From NCBI RefSeq assembly GCF_024741815.1, contig NZ_CP102951.1, positions 4,292,001 through 4,356,000 on the forward strand: DNA of 64,000 bases, written 5' to 3'. The notes under the pieces were generated by a model. That model saw only the letters and a program-made list of their open reading frames with translations, was not told the origin of the DNA and did no database searches. Position 1 is the stretch's first letter; every line of letters begins with the position of its first letter. The DNA is from Pseudomonas sp. LS1212. GTDB lineage: Bacteria > Pseudomonadota > Gammaproteobacteria > Pseudomonadales > Pseudomonadaceae. A program made the position numbers and the translations under genes. Shown one piece after another: positions 34,915-43,053 of the stretch.

Positions 34915-35976
34915 AAAAAACTGTGGGGTAAATCGAGAGGCGCGCGACTCTACTCCTTTTTTTGTCAGGAGACCCGTTCGATAGCTTCTCTATTTTTCAT
35001 GGCTTGTAGGCAATTTTTTTGACGGAAAAATTCCGATCTCCAAACGGAGAATTGCCGAGTGCATAACTCCGAGACAGTTGTATGAATGATGAAAAATGCC
35101 TGCACACCCGTCCTAGAGCAAGCGCTCGGGACAATCCACAGAAGCTGTGGATAACTCAGTGGACAACCTTCCTCCGACCCGCGTAAACCCCCACGGAATG
35201 GGGCCTGCAATCAAACTGACGATTTTTTCACCAGTAAAAAAAAACGTTTTTTTTCATTGACTTAAAATTTCAAACAAGCCAATGGCGCGTTGTGAGGGTG
35301 GCGTTACAAGGATGTGACACCCGTCGCATTCAATGTGCACAACCGCCCTAAAGCAAGGCAGTGACCCGCACCATTTTTGCTCTTGGCGTCAAACACCCCC
35401 TAATTAAATAGTGCCAAAGGGCTTCCCACATGGGCCAAGACGAGAGACACTGGCCGGCTTCGGAGCAGAAAATACGCCCTTCGCCCCGCCACTTTCCGGG
35501 TTCGGTGGTCACAGCGCATGGCGATGAACACTGAAAAAAAACTTGCAAAGCCACCTAAACATCGTTAGTCTCTCCGGTGTTAGTACCAAGCTGAAAGTCA
35601 ATTTTTGCCGACACAGTCCTCCAGCACACCTTCTACCGCTCGTAGAACCTGCGCTGATAAAAAGGGACCGGCCTTCTCGATGGTTTCCAGGTAACCACCC
35701 CTCAGCCTAAAAAGACCGTTGTCGGGCTCAGTTACTCTGACCGAACCAACCTGCAGATTGATCAGGATCTTCACCCAGCGGCATAGAACCTTTGCCCTGA
35801 TGTGCTGCCTGCCCTCCTAAGTACCTACCGGCCAGCCCAGGCGCCACATGAAAATGCGCTTCAAACTGGCTGCTTTGTTCCAGCCGGGTTCTTCGTCAGG
35901 CCAATGGTGGCCGGCGTTACTGGAACGTTTTCATTTTGCACAGTTCTTATCTGTGTTTATTGCAGGAACACCAGTC
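34915..35976. other. Long intergenic region (1.06 kb)
   Basis: No convincing gene is seen on either strand. A DnaA-box-like dyad TCCACA-GAAGC-TGTGGATAA lies at 35135-35154. AT-rich tracts occur at 34905-35040 and 35220-35275. A purine/pyrimidine-mixed stretch from about 35560 runs into the leader of the small gene at 35977, with an A-run near 35535. The size suggests a long 5' leader or an unannotated small RNA, but I can define neither boundary. Confidence 0.35.
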
Positions 35977-36204
35977 ATGATGTCTCATCAAATCCATACA
36001 CAGGATGCCATTCGCACCCTCACCAACGCCTTTGCCCCGATGGACTGCCTGATAATGGCCGCCCGCAAAGGCTGCTTCAGCTTCACGATCGTCAACGAGC
36101 ACGGTATTGCCCGTCATACCGAACGCCTGTACCCGGAGCAATACTCAAGCGCCGAGCCCCTCCAGGCAGTGATCGATCGTACGCGTCAGGCCTTGACCGC
36201 CTAA
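35977..36204 (+). CDS. Small conserved-looking hypothetical protein
   Basis: A 75-residue protein starting at ATG 35977, with CAGGAA upstream; the longer frame from 35848 has no such site. The sequence is MMSHQIHTQDAIRTLTNAF followed by a compact alpha/beta-like pattern (CLIMAARKGCFSFTIVNE). It has no signal or membrane segment. A strong terminator follows at 36229. I recall a homologue at the equivalent P. putida position but no function. The long leader upstream suggests post-transcriptional control. Confidence 0.65.
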   Translation: MMSHQIHTQDAIRTLTNAFAPMDCLIMAARKGCFSFTIVNEHGIARHTERLYPEQYSSAEPLQAVIDRTRQALTA

Positions 36205-36228
36205 GGCTTGCCACAAGCCCGAAACGCC

Positions 36229-36256
36229 AGCCCCGCCCATGCAGCGGGGCTTTTTT
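36229..36256 (+). terminator. Intrinsic terminator
   Basis: AGCCCCGC (36229-36236) and GCGGGGCT (36244-36251) form an 8-bp stem followed by six T residues, 25 bases after the stop of the small gene. Confidence 0.92.
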
Positions 36257-36475
36257 ATGCTCAAAAAACCACAAAAAACACGGCGCTCATTAAGCACTGG
36301 ACGGAATATGCTTAATAACTGGAAGCCTAAAATATTTTAAAAACAGCCCTTTACAGCACGAATATGACACTACACTTCAACTCAAGCGGCGCGATCCGCT
36401 TCCGGCGGGCCTGACCGATTCACTCAGCTGCCAAGTACCACGGCCCCGCCGGCCATTTACCAGTGCGAGGGCCTT

Positions 36476-36958
36476 ATGGGTATCGCCGCGAGTGAGTTGT
36501 GCCAATTCGTGATCCGCCCCACGCTGATCTACCTGGGGCGCCACTGTGAAACTGCCGAGGCGCTTCTACTAGGAATCGCCGCCAGCCAATCGGCACTGGG
36601 TTCGGCACTTCACGATCGACGTGGTCACGGCTTGTATCGTATTGGTGAAATGCGCCACCAGGCGCTCTGGGACCAGCACCTGGCGCGCGACCCGGAACTC
36701 GCCAGCCTGGTGCGCGGCCTGGCCAGCCAGCATGCGTTTCTCAGTGGCCCGCACCTGGAACTGACCGTCAACCTGCGCTACGCCACCGCCATCGCCTGGA
36801 TGCTGGTTGAAGAACAGCAAACCCCTTTGCCTGCCGCCGATGACCTGCTCGGCTTGGCCAGGATCTGGCGTCAGACCTTTCAACCCCAAGGTCGTCTGCG
36901 TGATTTCACCCGCGCCTGGCGCACCTGCATCGCCCCGCTCGCCCAACAAGCCTGCTAA
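36476..36958 (+). CDS. Conserved hypothetical protein with a phage-structural-like pattern
   Basis: A 160-residue protein from ATG 36476. It has no signal peptide or membrane helix. SALHDRRGHGLYRIGEMRHQALWDQHL, then LTVNLRYATAIAWMLV and DLLGLARIWRQTFQPQGRLRDFTRAW, resemble the GLYQIEP-type pattern seen in hypothetical phage structural proteins. The catalytic-looking residues are not conserved enough to call an enzyme. It stands alone between two intergenic regions and may be a domesticated gene. Function is unknown. Confidence 0.55.
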   Translation: MGIAASELCQFVIRPTLIYLGRHCETAEALLLGIAASQSALGSALHDRRGHGLYRIGEMRHQALWDQHLARDPELASLVRGLASQHAFLSGPHLELTVNLRYATAIAWMLVEEQQTPLPAADDLLGLARIWRQTFQPQGRLRDFTRAWRTCIAPLAQQAC

Positions 36959-37109
36959 AACTCCTTGGTCCTACACGGTGATTCGCTAAATCACGCGAAT
37001 CTGGTCGGATTGTCCTACAAAACCGCTCTATCTCCTGCGATTCAGCCTATAGCGCTGTAGGCGAATTCTTGGTAATTTCCGCATCGGAGATCACCACGGA
37101 GTTCTAATA

Positions 37110-38381
37110 ATGAAAAAAGTAATGCTCAAAACCACTTTCAGTCTCGCTGTTGCCGTGGCATCCACGCAAATTTTCGCCAGTGGCTTTGCCCTTAACGAAC
37201 AAAGCGTCAGCGGCATGGGCACGGGTTTTGCCGGGCGATCCTCTTCTGCCGAAGATGCCAGCACTGTATTTGGCAACCCAGCCGGCATGTCACGCCTCAA
37301 GCGCGAGCAGGTTTCGATCGGCGCAGCCGCCATTGTCGCCAAGTCCGATATCAGCGGCAGCGGCACCTTCGGTGGCAGCAATGACGGGGACATGGTTCCA
37401 GTCGTTGCCGTACCCATGGGTTACTACGTCAAGCCAATCGACGACCACTGGGCGTTCGGTTTCGGCGTTTACGTGCCGTTCGGCCTGGTCACCGACTACG
37501 AAAGCGGCTTTGCCGGCCGCTACTTCGGCGACGACAGCGAAGTTCAGGTCGTCACCCTGCAACCGACCATCAGCTATGCCTTCAACGACAAGGTTTCGAT
37601 CGGCTTCGGCCCGACCATCAACCGCATCGATGGCAAGCTGGAATCCGCAACCTTGAACCCTGTTACCCCGGGCACGAACGACGGCCGGGTAAAAATCAAG
37701 GGTGACGACACCGCCATCGGCTTCAACGTCGGTGTCCTGGTCCAGGCCACCGACAGCACGCGCATGGGCCTGACCTACCACTCGAAGGTCAAGTACAAGC
37801 TCGAAGGCGACACCAAGATCACTGGCACAGGCTTCGGTCCGTTCAGCGGCAACAAGTTTGACGCTTCCCTGGACATCGATACGCCAGAGTCCGTCGACTT
37901 TTCGGTCACTCACGAACTCAACGCAGACTGGACCCTGTACGCCGGCAGCACCTGGACCCGCTGGAGCCGCCTGGAAGCCATCACCGTCAACAACGAGGGC
38001 GTACCTCCACAGCTGGGCGGCAGCGCCGGCCCGATCGGCATCATCAACGAAGAGCAGAACTGGCACGACACCTGGGCCCACGCCATTGGTGCAGCCTACA
38101 AGCTGAACAAGGAATGGACACTGCGCACCGGCCTGGCAATCGACCAGGCGCCAACCAACAATGAAAACCGTTCGCCTCGCATCCCGACCGGCGACCGTAC
38201 CGTGTTCAGCGTTGGTGCCGGCTGGAGCCCGAACGACGATGTCACTGTCGATCTTGCCTACACCTACCTGTGGGAAGAGGACGTCAATGTCAACGACGCC
38301 AGCCCTACCAAAGGCGCTTACGACGCCAAATATGAAAACAGTGCGCACGGTTTCGGTACGTCGGTGACTTACCGCTTCTGA
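37110..38381 (+). CDS. FadL-family outer membrane protein
   Basis: A 423-residue beta-barrel porin. A signal peptide (to about residue 24, ending ASTQIFASG) precedes GFALNEQSVSGMGTGFAGRSS and ASTVFGNPAGMSRL, hallmarks of FadL/TodX channels for long-chain fatty acids or hydrocarbons. The C-terminus GFGTSVTYRF ends in Phe, as required for barrel insertion. Start ATG 37110 has a plausible upstream site; a later ATG (MLKTT) is also possible. The protein transports hydrophobic compounds across the outer membrane. A hairpin at 38406 separates it from gpx. Confidence 0.92.
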   Translation: MKKVMLKTTFSLAVAVASTQIFASGFALNEQSVSGMGTGFAGRSSSAEDASTVFGNPAGMSRLKREQVSIGAAAIVAKSDISGSGTFGGSNDGDMVPVVAVPMGYYVKPIDDHWAFGFGVYVPFGLVTDYESGFAGRYFGDDSEVQVVTLQPTISYAFNDKVSIGFGPTINRIDGKLESATLNPVTPGTNDGRVKIKGDDTAIGFNVGVLVQATDSTRMGLTYHSKVKYKLEGDTKITGTGFGPFSGNKFDASLDIDTPESVDFSVTHELNADWTLYAGSTWTRWSRLEAITVNNEGVPPQLGGSAGPIGIINEEQNWHDTWAHAIGAAYKLNKEWTLRTGLAIDQAPTNNENRSPRIPTGDRTVFSVGAGWSPNDDVTVDLAYTYLWEEDVNVNDASPTKGAYDAKYENSAHGFGTSVTYRF

Positions 38382-38405
38382 TTCAGCACCCGCCACATGT
38401 AGATT

Positions 38406-38422
38406 GGGCCGCGCAGCGGCCC
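38406..38422. terminator. GC hairpin between convergent genes
   Basis: GGGCCGC-GCA-GCGGCCC lies between the FadL and glutathione peroxidase stops. No clear T tract follows, so it may be a weak or bidirectional terminator. Confidence 0.4.
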
Positions 38423-38439
38423 CATGCGCCCCTCGTCCT

Positions 38440-38985
38440 TTACGGCTTTGAGGCAATGGCCTTCTCGATAGCCGCAATCAACTCCGGGTCATCCGGCTTG
38501 GTGAAACTGGAAAAACTGGCAATCACCTTGCCCCGGCGATCCACTACATACTTATAGAAGTTCCACTTCGGCGCACTGCTCTGCCTGGCCAGCACCTTGA
38601 ACAAGTGCGTGGCCTTGTCACCCCTGATGACCTGCGGTTCGGTCATGGTGAAGGTCACGCCGTAGTTGGCGTAGCAGACCTTGGCCGTCTCGGCGCTGTC
38701 CTGGGCTTCTTGCTTGAAGTCGTTGGAGGGCACGCCGATCATTTCCAGGCCCCGCCCCTGATAGGTCTTGTAAAGCGCTTCAAGCCCGTCGAACTGCGGT
38801 GCAAAACCGCAATAGCTGGCGGTATTGACCACCACCAGCGGCTTCCCGGCAAAGCGCTCGCACAGGTCGATCTGCTCCTTGCCGCGCAATTTCGGCAGTT
38901 GCCCCTGCAACAACTCGGGACAGCTGTCCGCCAGGACAGGCAACGCAGTTATCAGCAAGAACAATGAAAGGACAAGGCGGCGCAT
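38440..38985 (-). CDS. Exported glutathione peroxidase-like protein
   Basis: A 181-residue protein with signal peptide MRRLVLSLFLLITALPVLA. It carries the peroxidase signatures LVVVNTASYCGFAPQFDGLE (catalytic Cys in place of selenocysteine), LEMIGVPSNDF and WNFYKYVVD (the Trp/Asn of the active site). It should act in the periplasm and reduce hydroperoxides, probably with thioredoxin-like donors. Length matches family members. It is followed on the right by a 40-residue membrane peptide gene and an MFS gene on the same strand. Confidence 0.9.
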   Translation of the reverse strand: MRRLVLSLFLLITALPVLADSCPELLQGQLPKLRGKEQIDLCERFAGKPLVVVNTASYCGFAPQFDGLEALYKTYQGRGLEMIGVPSNDFKQEAQDSAETAKVCYANYGVTFTMTEPQVIRGDKATHLFKVLARQSSAPKWNFYKYVVDRRGKVIASFSSFTKPDDPELIAAIEKAIASKP

Positions 38986-39038
38986 GGTCTTCTCCCGGAG
39001 CCATTAAATGACTGCAAATTACTCGCCCTGGGCGCCGA

Positions 39039-39161
39039 CTAGCAAGCGCCCATGCCCAATTGCATGAGCGCCAGGCCACCGCGCTGCCAACCCCACCAGA
39101 TAACGGCGAGCAGCAGCCCGCCCAGGACCAGGCCGCCAAGCCAGAGTCTGGCGCTGATCAC
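39039..39161 (-). CDS. 40-residue single-pass membrane peptide
   Basis: GTG at 39161 overlaps the TGA of the upstream MFS gene (39160-39158), and the frame runs to TAG at 39041-39039. The peptide begins ISARLWLGGLVLGGLLLAVI after the start, then WWGWQRGGLALM and MGAC. One hydrophobic helix (~5-24) and an aromatic belt are clear. The overlap predicts translational coupling, so a small partner or modulator of the transporter is plausible. Confidence 0.6.
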   Translation of the reverse strand: MISARLWLGGLVLGGLLLAVIWWGWQRGGLALMQLGMGAC

Positions 39162-40366
39162 GCTGCACCTGGCTGCGCCTGCAGCCGCGCTACGGGGCGC
39201 TCGCGCACCGGCCAGTTGAGGGCGGCTGCGATCACACTGAGCAGGATGGATATCTGCCAGACCAAGTCATAACTCCCGGTTTGGTCGTAAACCACACCTC
39301 CCAGCCAACCGCCGAGAAATGCACCCAATTGATGGAACAGAAACACTATGCCACCCAGCATAGAGAGATTTCTCACGCCGAACAGTGTGGCCACGGTGCC
39401 ATTGGTCAGCGGCACCGTCGATAGCCAGAGCAGGCCCATGGCAATACCGAACAGGTAGGCACTGGTGACCGTTACCGGCACCGAAATGAACGCCACGATC
39501 ACCACCGCGCGAATCAGATAAAGCGCCGTCAGCAAACGCGGCTTGGACATACGGCCGCCCAGCCAACCGGCAAGGTAAGTACCGAAGATATTGAACAACC
39601 CTACCAGCGCCAGCACCGTGGTACCCACCGCGGCCGGCAAATGCTGGTCGACCAGGTACGACGGCAAATGCACGCCGATGAACACCACCTGGAAGCCACA
39701 GACGAAAAAGCCCAGCGACAACAGCCAGAACCCCGAATGCGAACAGGCTTCGTTGAGCGCCTCACGCAAGGCTTGCTCATGCCCCAGGCTTGGCAGCGGG
39801 CGATCACGCAGCAAGCCCACCAACGGCACGATCAGCGCTACCAGCAAGCCCAGCGCGAGCAATGCCGCCGACCACCCCAACCAGCCGATCAACCCAAGGG
39901 TACCAGGCAGCATGGCGAACTGACCGAAAGAGCCGGCAGCACTGGCAATGCCCATCGCCATGCTGCGTTTCTCGGCTGGCACGGCGCGCCCGACCACGCC
40001 CAGAATCACCGAGAACGATGTACCGGACAAACCCAGGCCAATCAGCAGCCCCGCGCTCAGGGACAACGACCAGGCCGAATCGGACAGCCCCATCAGCACC
40101 AGCCCCACCGCATAAAGCACGCCACCGATCACCACCACCCGCGCCGCACCCCAGCGGTCAGCCAGGGCACCGGTGAATGGCTGCGCCAGGCCCCAGATCA
40201 GGTTCTGCAAGGCGATGGCGAAGGCGAACACTTCACGGCCCCAGCCGAACTCCGCACTCATGGGCGCCAGGAACAGGCCGAAGCCATGCCTTACGCCGAG
40301 CGATAGCGCCAAAATCAACGCACTGCCCAGGAGTATCCAACCGCTGGTACGCCATACCGATGTCAT
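39158..40366 (-). CDS. MFS transporter (OFA/monocarboxylate-like)
   Basis: I chose ATG 40366, preceded by GGAG eight bases upstream; the ATG at 40384 has no site. The 402-residue protein has 12 helices. GFGLFLAPMSAEFGWGREVFAF and the loop GALADRWGAARVVVIGG are typical of OFA/MCT-like MFS proteins, which carry organic acids. The palindrome GCGGGTATATACCCGC 30 bases upstream also precedes the divergent-looking marR gene, so MarR repression is likely. A 40-residue membrane peptide gene overlaps its stop. Substrate is unknown. Confidence 0.82.
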   Translation of the reverse strand: MTSVWRTSGWILLGSALILALSLGVRHGFGLFLAPMSAEFGWGREVFAFAIALQNLIWGLAQPFTGALADRWGAARVVVIGGVLYAVGLVLMGLSDSAWSLSLSAGLLIGLGLSGTSFSVILGVVGRAVPAEKRSMAMGIASAAGSFGQFAMLPGTLGLIGWLGWSAALLALGLLVALIVPLVGLLRDRPLPSLGHEQALREALNEACSHSGFWLLSLGFFVCGFQVVFIGVHLPSYLVDQHLPAAVGTTVLALVGLFNIFGTYLAGWLGGRMSKPRLLTALYLIRAVVIVAFISVPVTVTSAYLFGIAMGLLWLSTVPLTNGTVATLFGVRNLSMLGGIVFLFHQLGAFLGGWLGGVVYDQTGSYDLVWQISILLSVIAAALNWPVRERPVARLQAQPGAA

Positions 40367-40396
40367 TATTTTCTCTCCAGGCATCCGTGTAGAAAT

Positions 40397-40412
40397 GCGG
40401 GTATATACCCGC
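40397..40412. promoter_or_regulatory. Palindromic operator of the MFS gene
   Basis: GCGGGTATATACCCGC is a perfect 16-bp palindrome overlapping a TATATA -10-like box in the MFS promoter. A copy with one change lies before the marR gene. Confidence 0.8.
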
Positions 40413-40435
40413 TTTCAGCAAAAACGATAACGCTT

Positions 40436-40840
40436 CTACTCCAATAGCTCGAGGGTCGCGAACAACGCATTGCGCCGTTCGACACCGAGCTTGTCCAACA
40501 ACTGCTGCTGCGCCTCTTCCCAGGCCGGCAATGCTGCCTGAAGGCGCGTGCGCCCCTCAGGGGTCAACAGCACCAGACGATTGCGCAAGTCCTCACCTTC
40601 AGACAACTGCACCAGCCCTGCACTCTCGAGCACACGCAGGTTGCGCCCAAGCGTACTACGATCCAGGCCGACCGCTTCGGCCAGGCTGGAAATGCTCGGC
40701 TGGTCGAGCCGCTGGATACTGCGCAGCAGGGAAAACTGGGCAACGTTGATCCCGAAGCGTTCGAGCGCATCGTCGTAGTGCCGGCTCACGCCACGGGCCG
40801 CGCGGCGCAGATGGGTGCAGAAACATTCGGTCGTCAACAT
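40436..40840 (-). CDS. MarR-family transcriptional regulator
   Basis: A 134-residue winged-helix protein from ATG 40840. The HTH lies at ~35-75 (PSISSLAEAVGLDRSTLGRNLRVLE), followed by the wing SEGEDLRNRLVLLTPEGRTRL. Two copies of the same palindrome sit at its own promoter and at the MFS promoter, so it probably represses both in response to the MFS substrate. There is no ribosome binding site: the predicted -10 box ends six bases before the ATG, consistent with a leaderless mRNA. Longer frames would read through the operator. Confidence 0.88.
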   Translation of the reverse strand: MLTTECFCTHLRRAARGVSRHYDDALERFGINVAQFSLLRSIQRLDQPSISSLAEAVGLDRSTLGRNLRVLESAGLVQLSEGEDLRNRLVLLTPEGRTRLQAALPAWEEAQQQLLDKLGVERRNALFATLELLE

Positions 40841-40875
40841 AATGCGTGTATATACCCGCAACTGGCCGAGTGCAA
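40841..40875 (-). promoter_or_regulatory. marR promoter overlapping a palindromic operator
   Basis: On the minus strand TTGCAC (40875-40870), a 17-base spacer and TATACA (40852-40847) precede the ATG by six bases. The operator GCGTGTATATACCCGC (40844-40859) covers the -10 box. One base differs from the MFS operator at 40397. Confidence 0.78.
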
Positions 40876-41175
40876 GGACTTTCTCGAAAACCGGGGCTTG
40901 AGGAGCAATGGAACCAAACCAACGCAAGCCCTGCCAACATGTGCATTCCAGCGATTGCGACCCACCAGCGCTGATGATTCTGACCCACCAGATTCTTTGG
41001 GGTTAAGTGTTTTTCGGAAATTTCCTATTTTCTTCCGATGACCACGACCCCAAGGTACAGCCTGCTAACTTCACATCCTCTCTTTCACTGCCATCGCCCC
41101 GATATTCCCCCGGCATAGTGCTCTCGCCGAGGTGAAAAGGGGAAAGCAGCCAAAAAGCGCCCAAGGATTAGGATC

Positions 41176-41334
41176 ATGGAAATGAATGCACCCTTGTACC
41201 TCTCGTATACCAACGAAGTCTCCCCCGAATTTCTCCGCACGCTGGACGACTTGCAGGAGGCTGACGCTAAAGCTCAACCCCCTCTCGCCATTTACCGGTT
41301 GGCAGCGGATTTTTTGCCGCTGATCGAGGGCTGA
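41176..41334 (+). CDS. 52-residue protein preceding a PAAR toxin
   Basis: ATG 41176 follows AAGGATTAGGATC. The 52-residue frame ends TGA 41332-41334, three bases before the toxin ATG, so both are co-translated. The peptide (MEMNAPLYLSYTNEVSPEF to LPLIEG) is acidic, helical-looking and lacks a signal. Its position before a PAAR protein suggests an adaptor, chaperone or a second antidote. I do not recognise a family. It is below the size that gene finders report reliably. Confidence 0.6.
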   Translation: MEMNAPLYLSYTNEVSPEFLRTLDDLQEADAKAQPPLAIYRLAADFLPLIEG

Positions 41335-41337
41335 GTC

Positions 41338-42492
41338 ATGAGTCGTGGAGCTGTCAACGGAATAGGACAAGGACTGCACGGTGACCTGACGACCACTGGC
41401 GCGGTGTGCCTCAGCAGCCTGCCCAATGCGGCACATGGGGGGCGAGGGGTGTTGCGGCTCGGGGATAAAACCACCCCTTGCAAGAAATGCGGCAAAGCCG
41501 GCGTCATCGTCGACAGCCTGCCCGCCATGAAATGGCATGGGGTACCGACCGTGCTGCATGGTGCGGAAGTCCGCTGCGGCTGCCCGCTAGGCCGCAACAC
41601 GCTGATTGCTCCGCTCGAGCGGCCGCAGCGGCCCAGCGCCCGCGCCAATACAGCATCGAACCAAAGCGCTGCGCCACAACCTTCCAATGCTGCGGCGCAA
41701 TCGGTAAACGCTCCTGCTGCCTCTGCAACAACGAAAGCCCAAGCAGCGCATCCGAAATTTTCCGAGCAAACCACGACTCCCTCTTTCGCCAATCCCTCTG
41801 CTTGCAATCACCCAGACCAGATGGAAGCACTGGCGAGTTATATTGCTGGTGAGATGAATCGCAATATCAAGCATCCCGCCGTGCTAAAAATGAAAGAGCT
41901 GATCAACTACGACAGCAGAGCGCAGGCAAAGAAATTCCTGGAGCGTCCCTGGTATGCCAGGCTGGCCGGACAACCGAATTTCAACGCGATCGCGTTGGCG
42001 AAGAAGCTTGAGGCGATGGCGATCTGGACTAAGCAAGTGGGGCAAAATATGGAGTGGGATCACAAGCCGAAACTGGAGGCGATGTACAACGGTGTCGTCT
42101 GGCACAAACAAGGTAAGTACGTGTACTTTTACGACATCTGGTCGAACATCCACTATGGATATGTTGGCATTGCAGGTGGGCTCTCAGAAAGCATGCTACT
42201 GGATGGCGCTGGGGCTGAACAAATTGCCTCGGACACCGTGCGGAAGCTCGAAGAATTACTGAAAAAGCCCGAAGAGAAGAGAGAGCGCCCCGGCCCTCGC
42301 CCTACGGCCAGCCCATGGACGGAGCTGCGATCATGGGATGATGTCGCTGATAGAGTGTCGATCAGCATCGGCGTTAAACTCTACAAGCAGCACCCAAACG
42401 GCGGGATAACAGCGAAGATGATCATGGACGAAGTGCTGGCAGTTGCTCCAGAAAACTGGGGGGATGGCGTCCGTGTCCACGTCTGCAAGTAA
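41338..42492 (+). CDS. PAAR-domain protein with a type-44 polymorphic toxin domain
   Basis: A 384-residue effector. Residues ~1-90 are PAAR-like, with VLRLGDKTTPCKKCGKAG, PTVLHGAEVRCGCPLGRNTLI and conserved Cys and His. A Pro/Ala/Ser-rich linker (~95-150) follows. The C-terminal ~220 residues match my memory of polymorphic toxin type 44, notably WDHKPKLEAM and YFYDIWSNIHYGYVGIAGG. PAAR proteins tip the type VI secretion spike. Toxin 44 is predicted to attack RNA. No T6SS structural gene is in the window. The immunity-like gene overlaps its 3' end. Confidence 0.85.
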   Translation: MSRGAVNGIGQGLHGDLTTTGAVCLSSLPNAAHGGRGVLRLGDKTTPCKKCGKAGVIVDSLPAMKWHGVPTVLHGAEVRCGCPLGRNTLIAPLERPQRPSARANTASNQSAAPQPSNAAAQSVNAPAASATTKAQAAHPKFSEQTTTPSFANPSACNHPDQMEALASYIAGEMNRNIKHPAVLKMKELINYDSRAQAKKFLERPWYARLAGQPNFNAIALAKKLEAMAIWTKQVGQNMEWDHKPKLEAMYNGVVWHKQGKYVYFYDIWSNIHYGYVGIAGGLSESMLLDGAGAEQIASDTVRKLEELLKKPEEKRERPGPRPTASPWTELRSWDDVADRVSISIGVKLYKQHPNGGITAKMIMDEVLAVAPENWGDGVRVHVCK

Positions 42493-42913
42493 GTCACGAT
42501 CACGACACTTGAAGTGGCTATGGATTCTGTTGTTGCCGTTGTTGCCATTGTTGCCGCTGCTGCTGATTGCCCTCTGGAATATTATTGTACTACCAACTGC
42601 AACCGTCCATTACTCCAAGGAAGGTGTGCTTGAACTGCGGTACATCTGGAACGTGCAACACCGGATATACAAAGGGCGGATGCAACCCGGGGGCGGCACA
42701 CACGATAACGGCTTCTTATTTCCTGATGATAAGTTTTTTATGGAAATTTACTGGTGGAACGATAACGGACTCCGACACTGCGTCAACATAACCCCGAAGT
42801 GGCCCAACACGCACATCTACCTCGACGCCAATGGCGACATTGATCACAGCGAAGGCAGCGGTACGGATTCGGATCGACTAAAACAGTGCATCACGGATAC
42901 CGCGAACCCTTGA
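42464..42913 (+). CDS. Putative immunity protein with N-terminal membrane helix
   Basis: The frame begins at ATG 42464 inside the toxin gene and gives 149 residues. An N-terminal basic stretch precedes a helix (LWILLLPLLPLLPLLLIALW), anchoring an outward domain of ~115 residues with WNVQHRIYKGRMQPGGG. Overlap with a toxin gene and small size mark it as a likely immunity protein. A membrane anchor suggests it meets the toxin as it enters the periplasm. No immunity family is recognised. Confidence 0.65.
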   Translation: MASVSTSASKSRSRHLKWLWILLLPLLPLLPLLLIALWNIIVLPTATVHYSKEGVLELRYIWNVQHRIYKGRMQPGGGTHDNGFLFPDDKFFMEIYWWNDNGLRHCVNITPKWPNTHIYLDANGDIDHSEGSGTDSDRLKQCITDTANP

Positions 42914-43053
42914 AAGACGCAGAAGCCTGAAAAAATAGGTTTTTCGTTTTTTCCAGCGCCCCCGAGCAGGTGCAGGCCTGATCAACCAGCTCACACTATC
43001 TGCAAGTTCGGAAAACCTTAGCGAATGATTTTTTCCGTATTCTGCAGGCTCCA

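Noticed and set aside
34965..35210. An 81-residue minus-strand frame in the long intergenic region
   Set aside because: No ribosome binding site, irregular composition and no recognisable pattern; likely chance.
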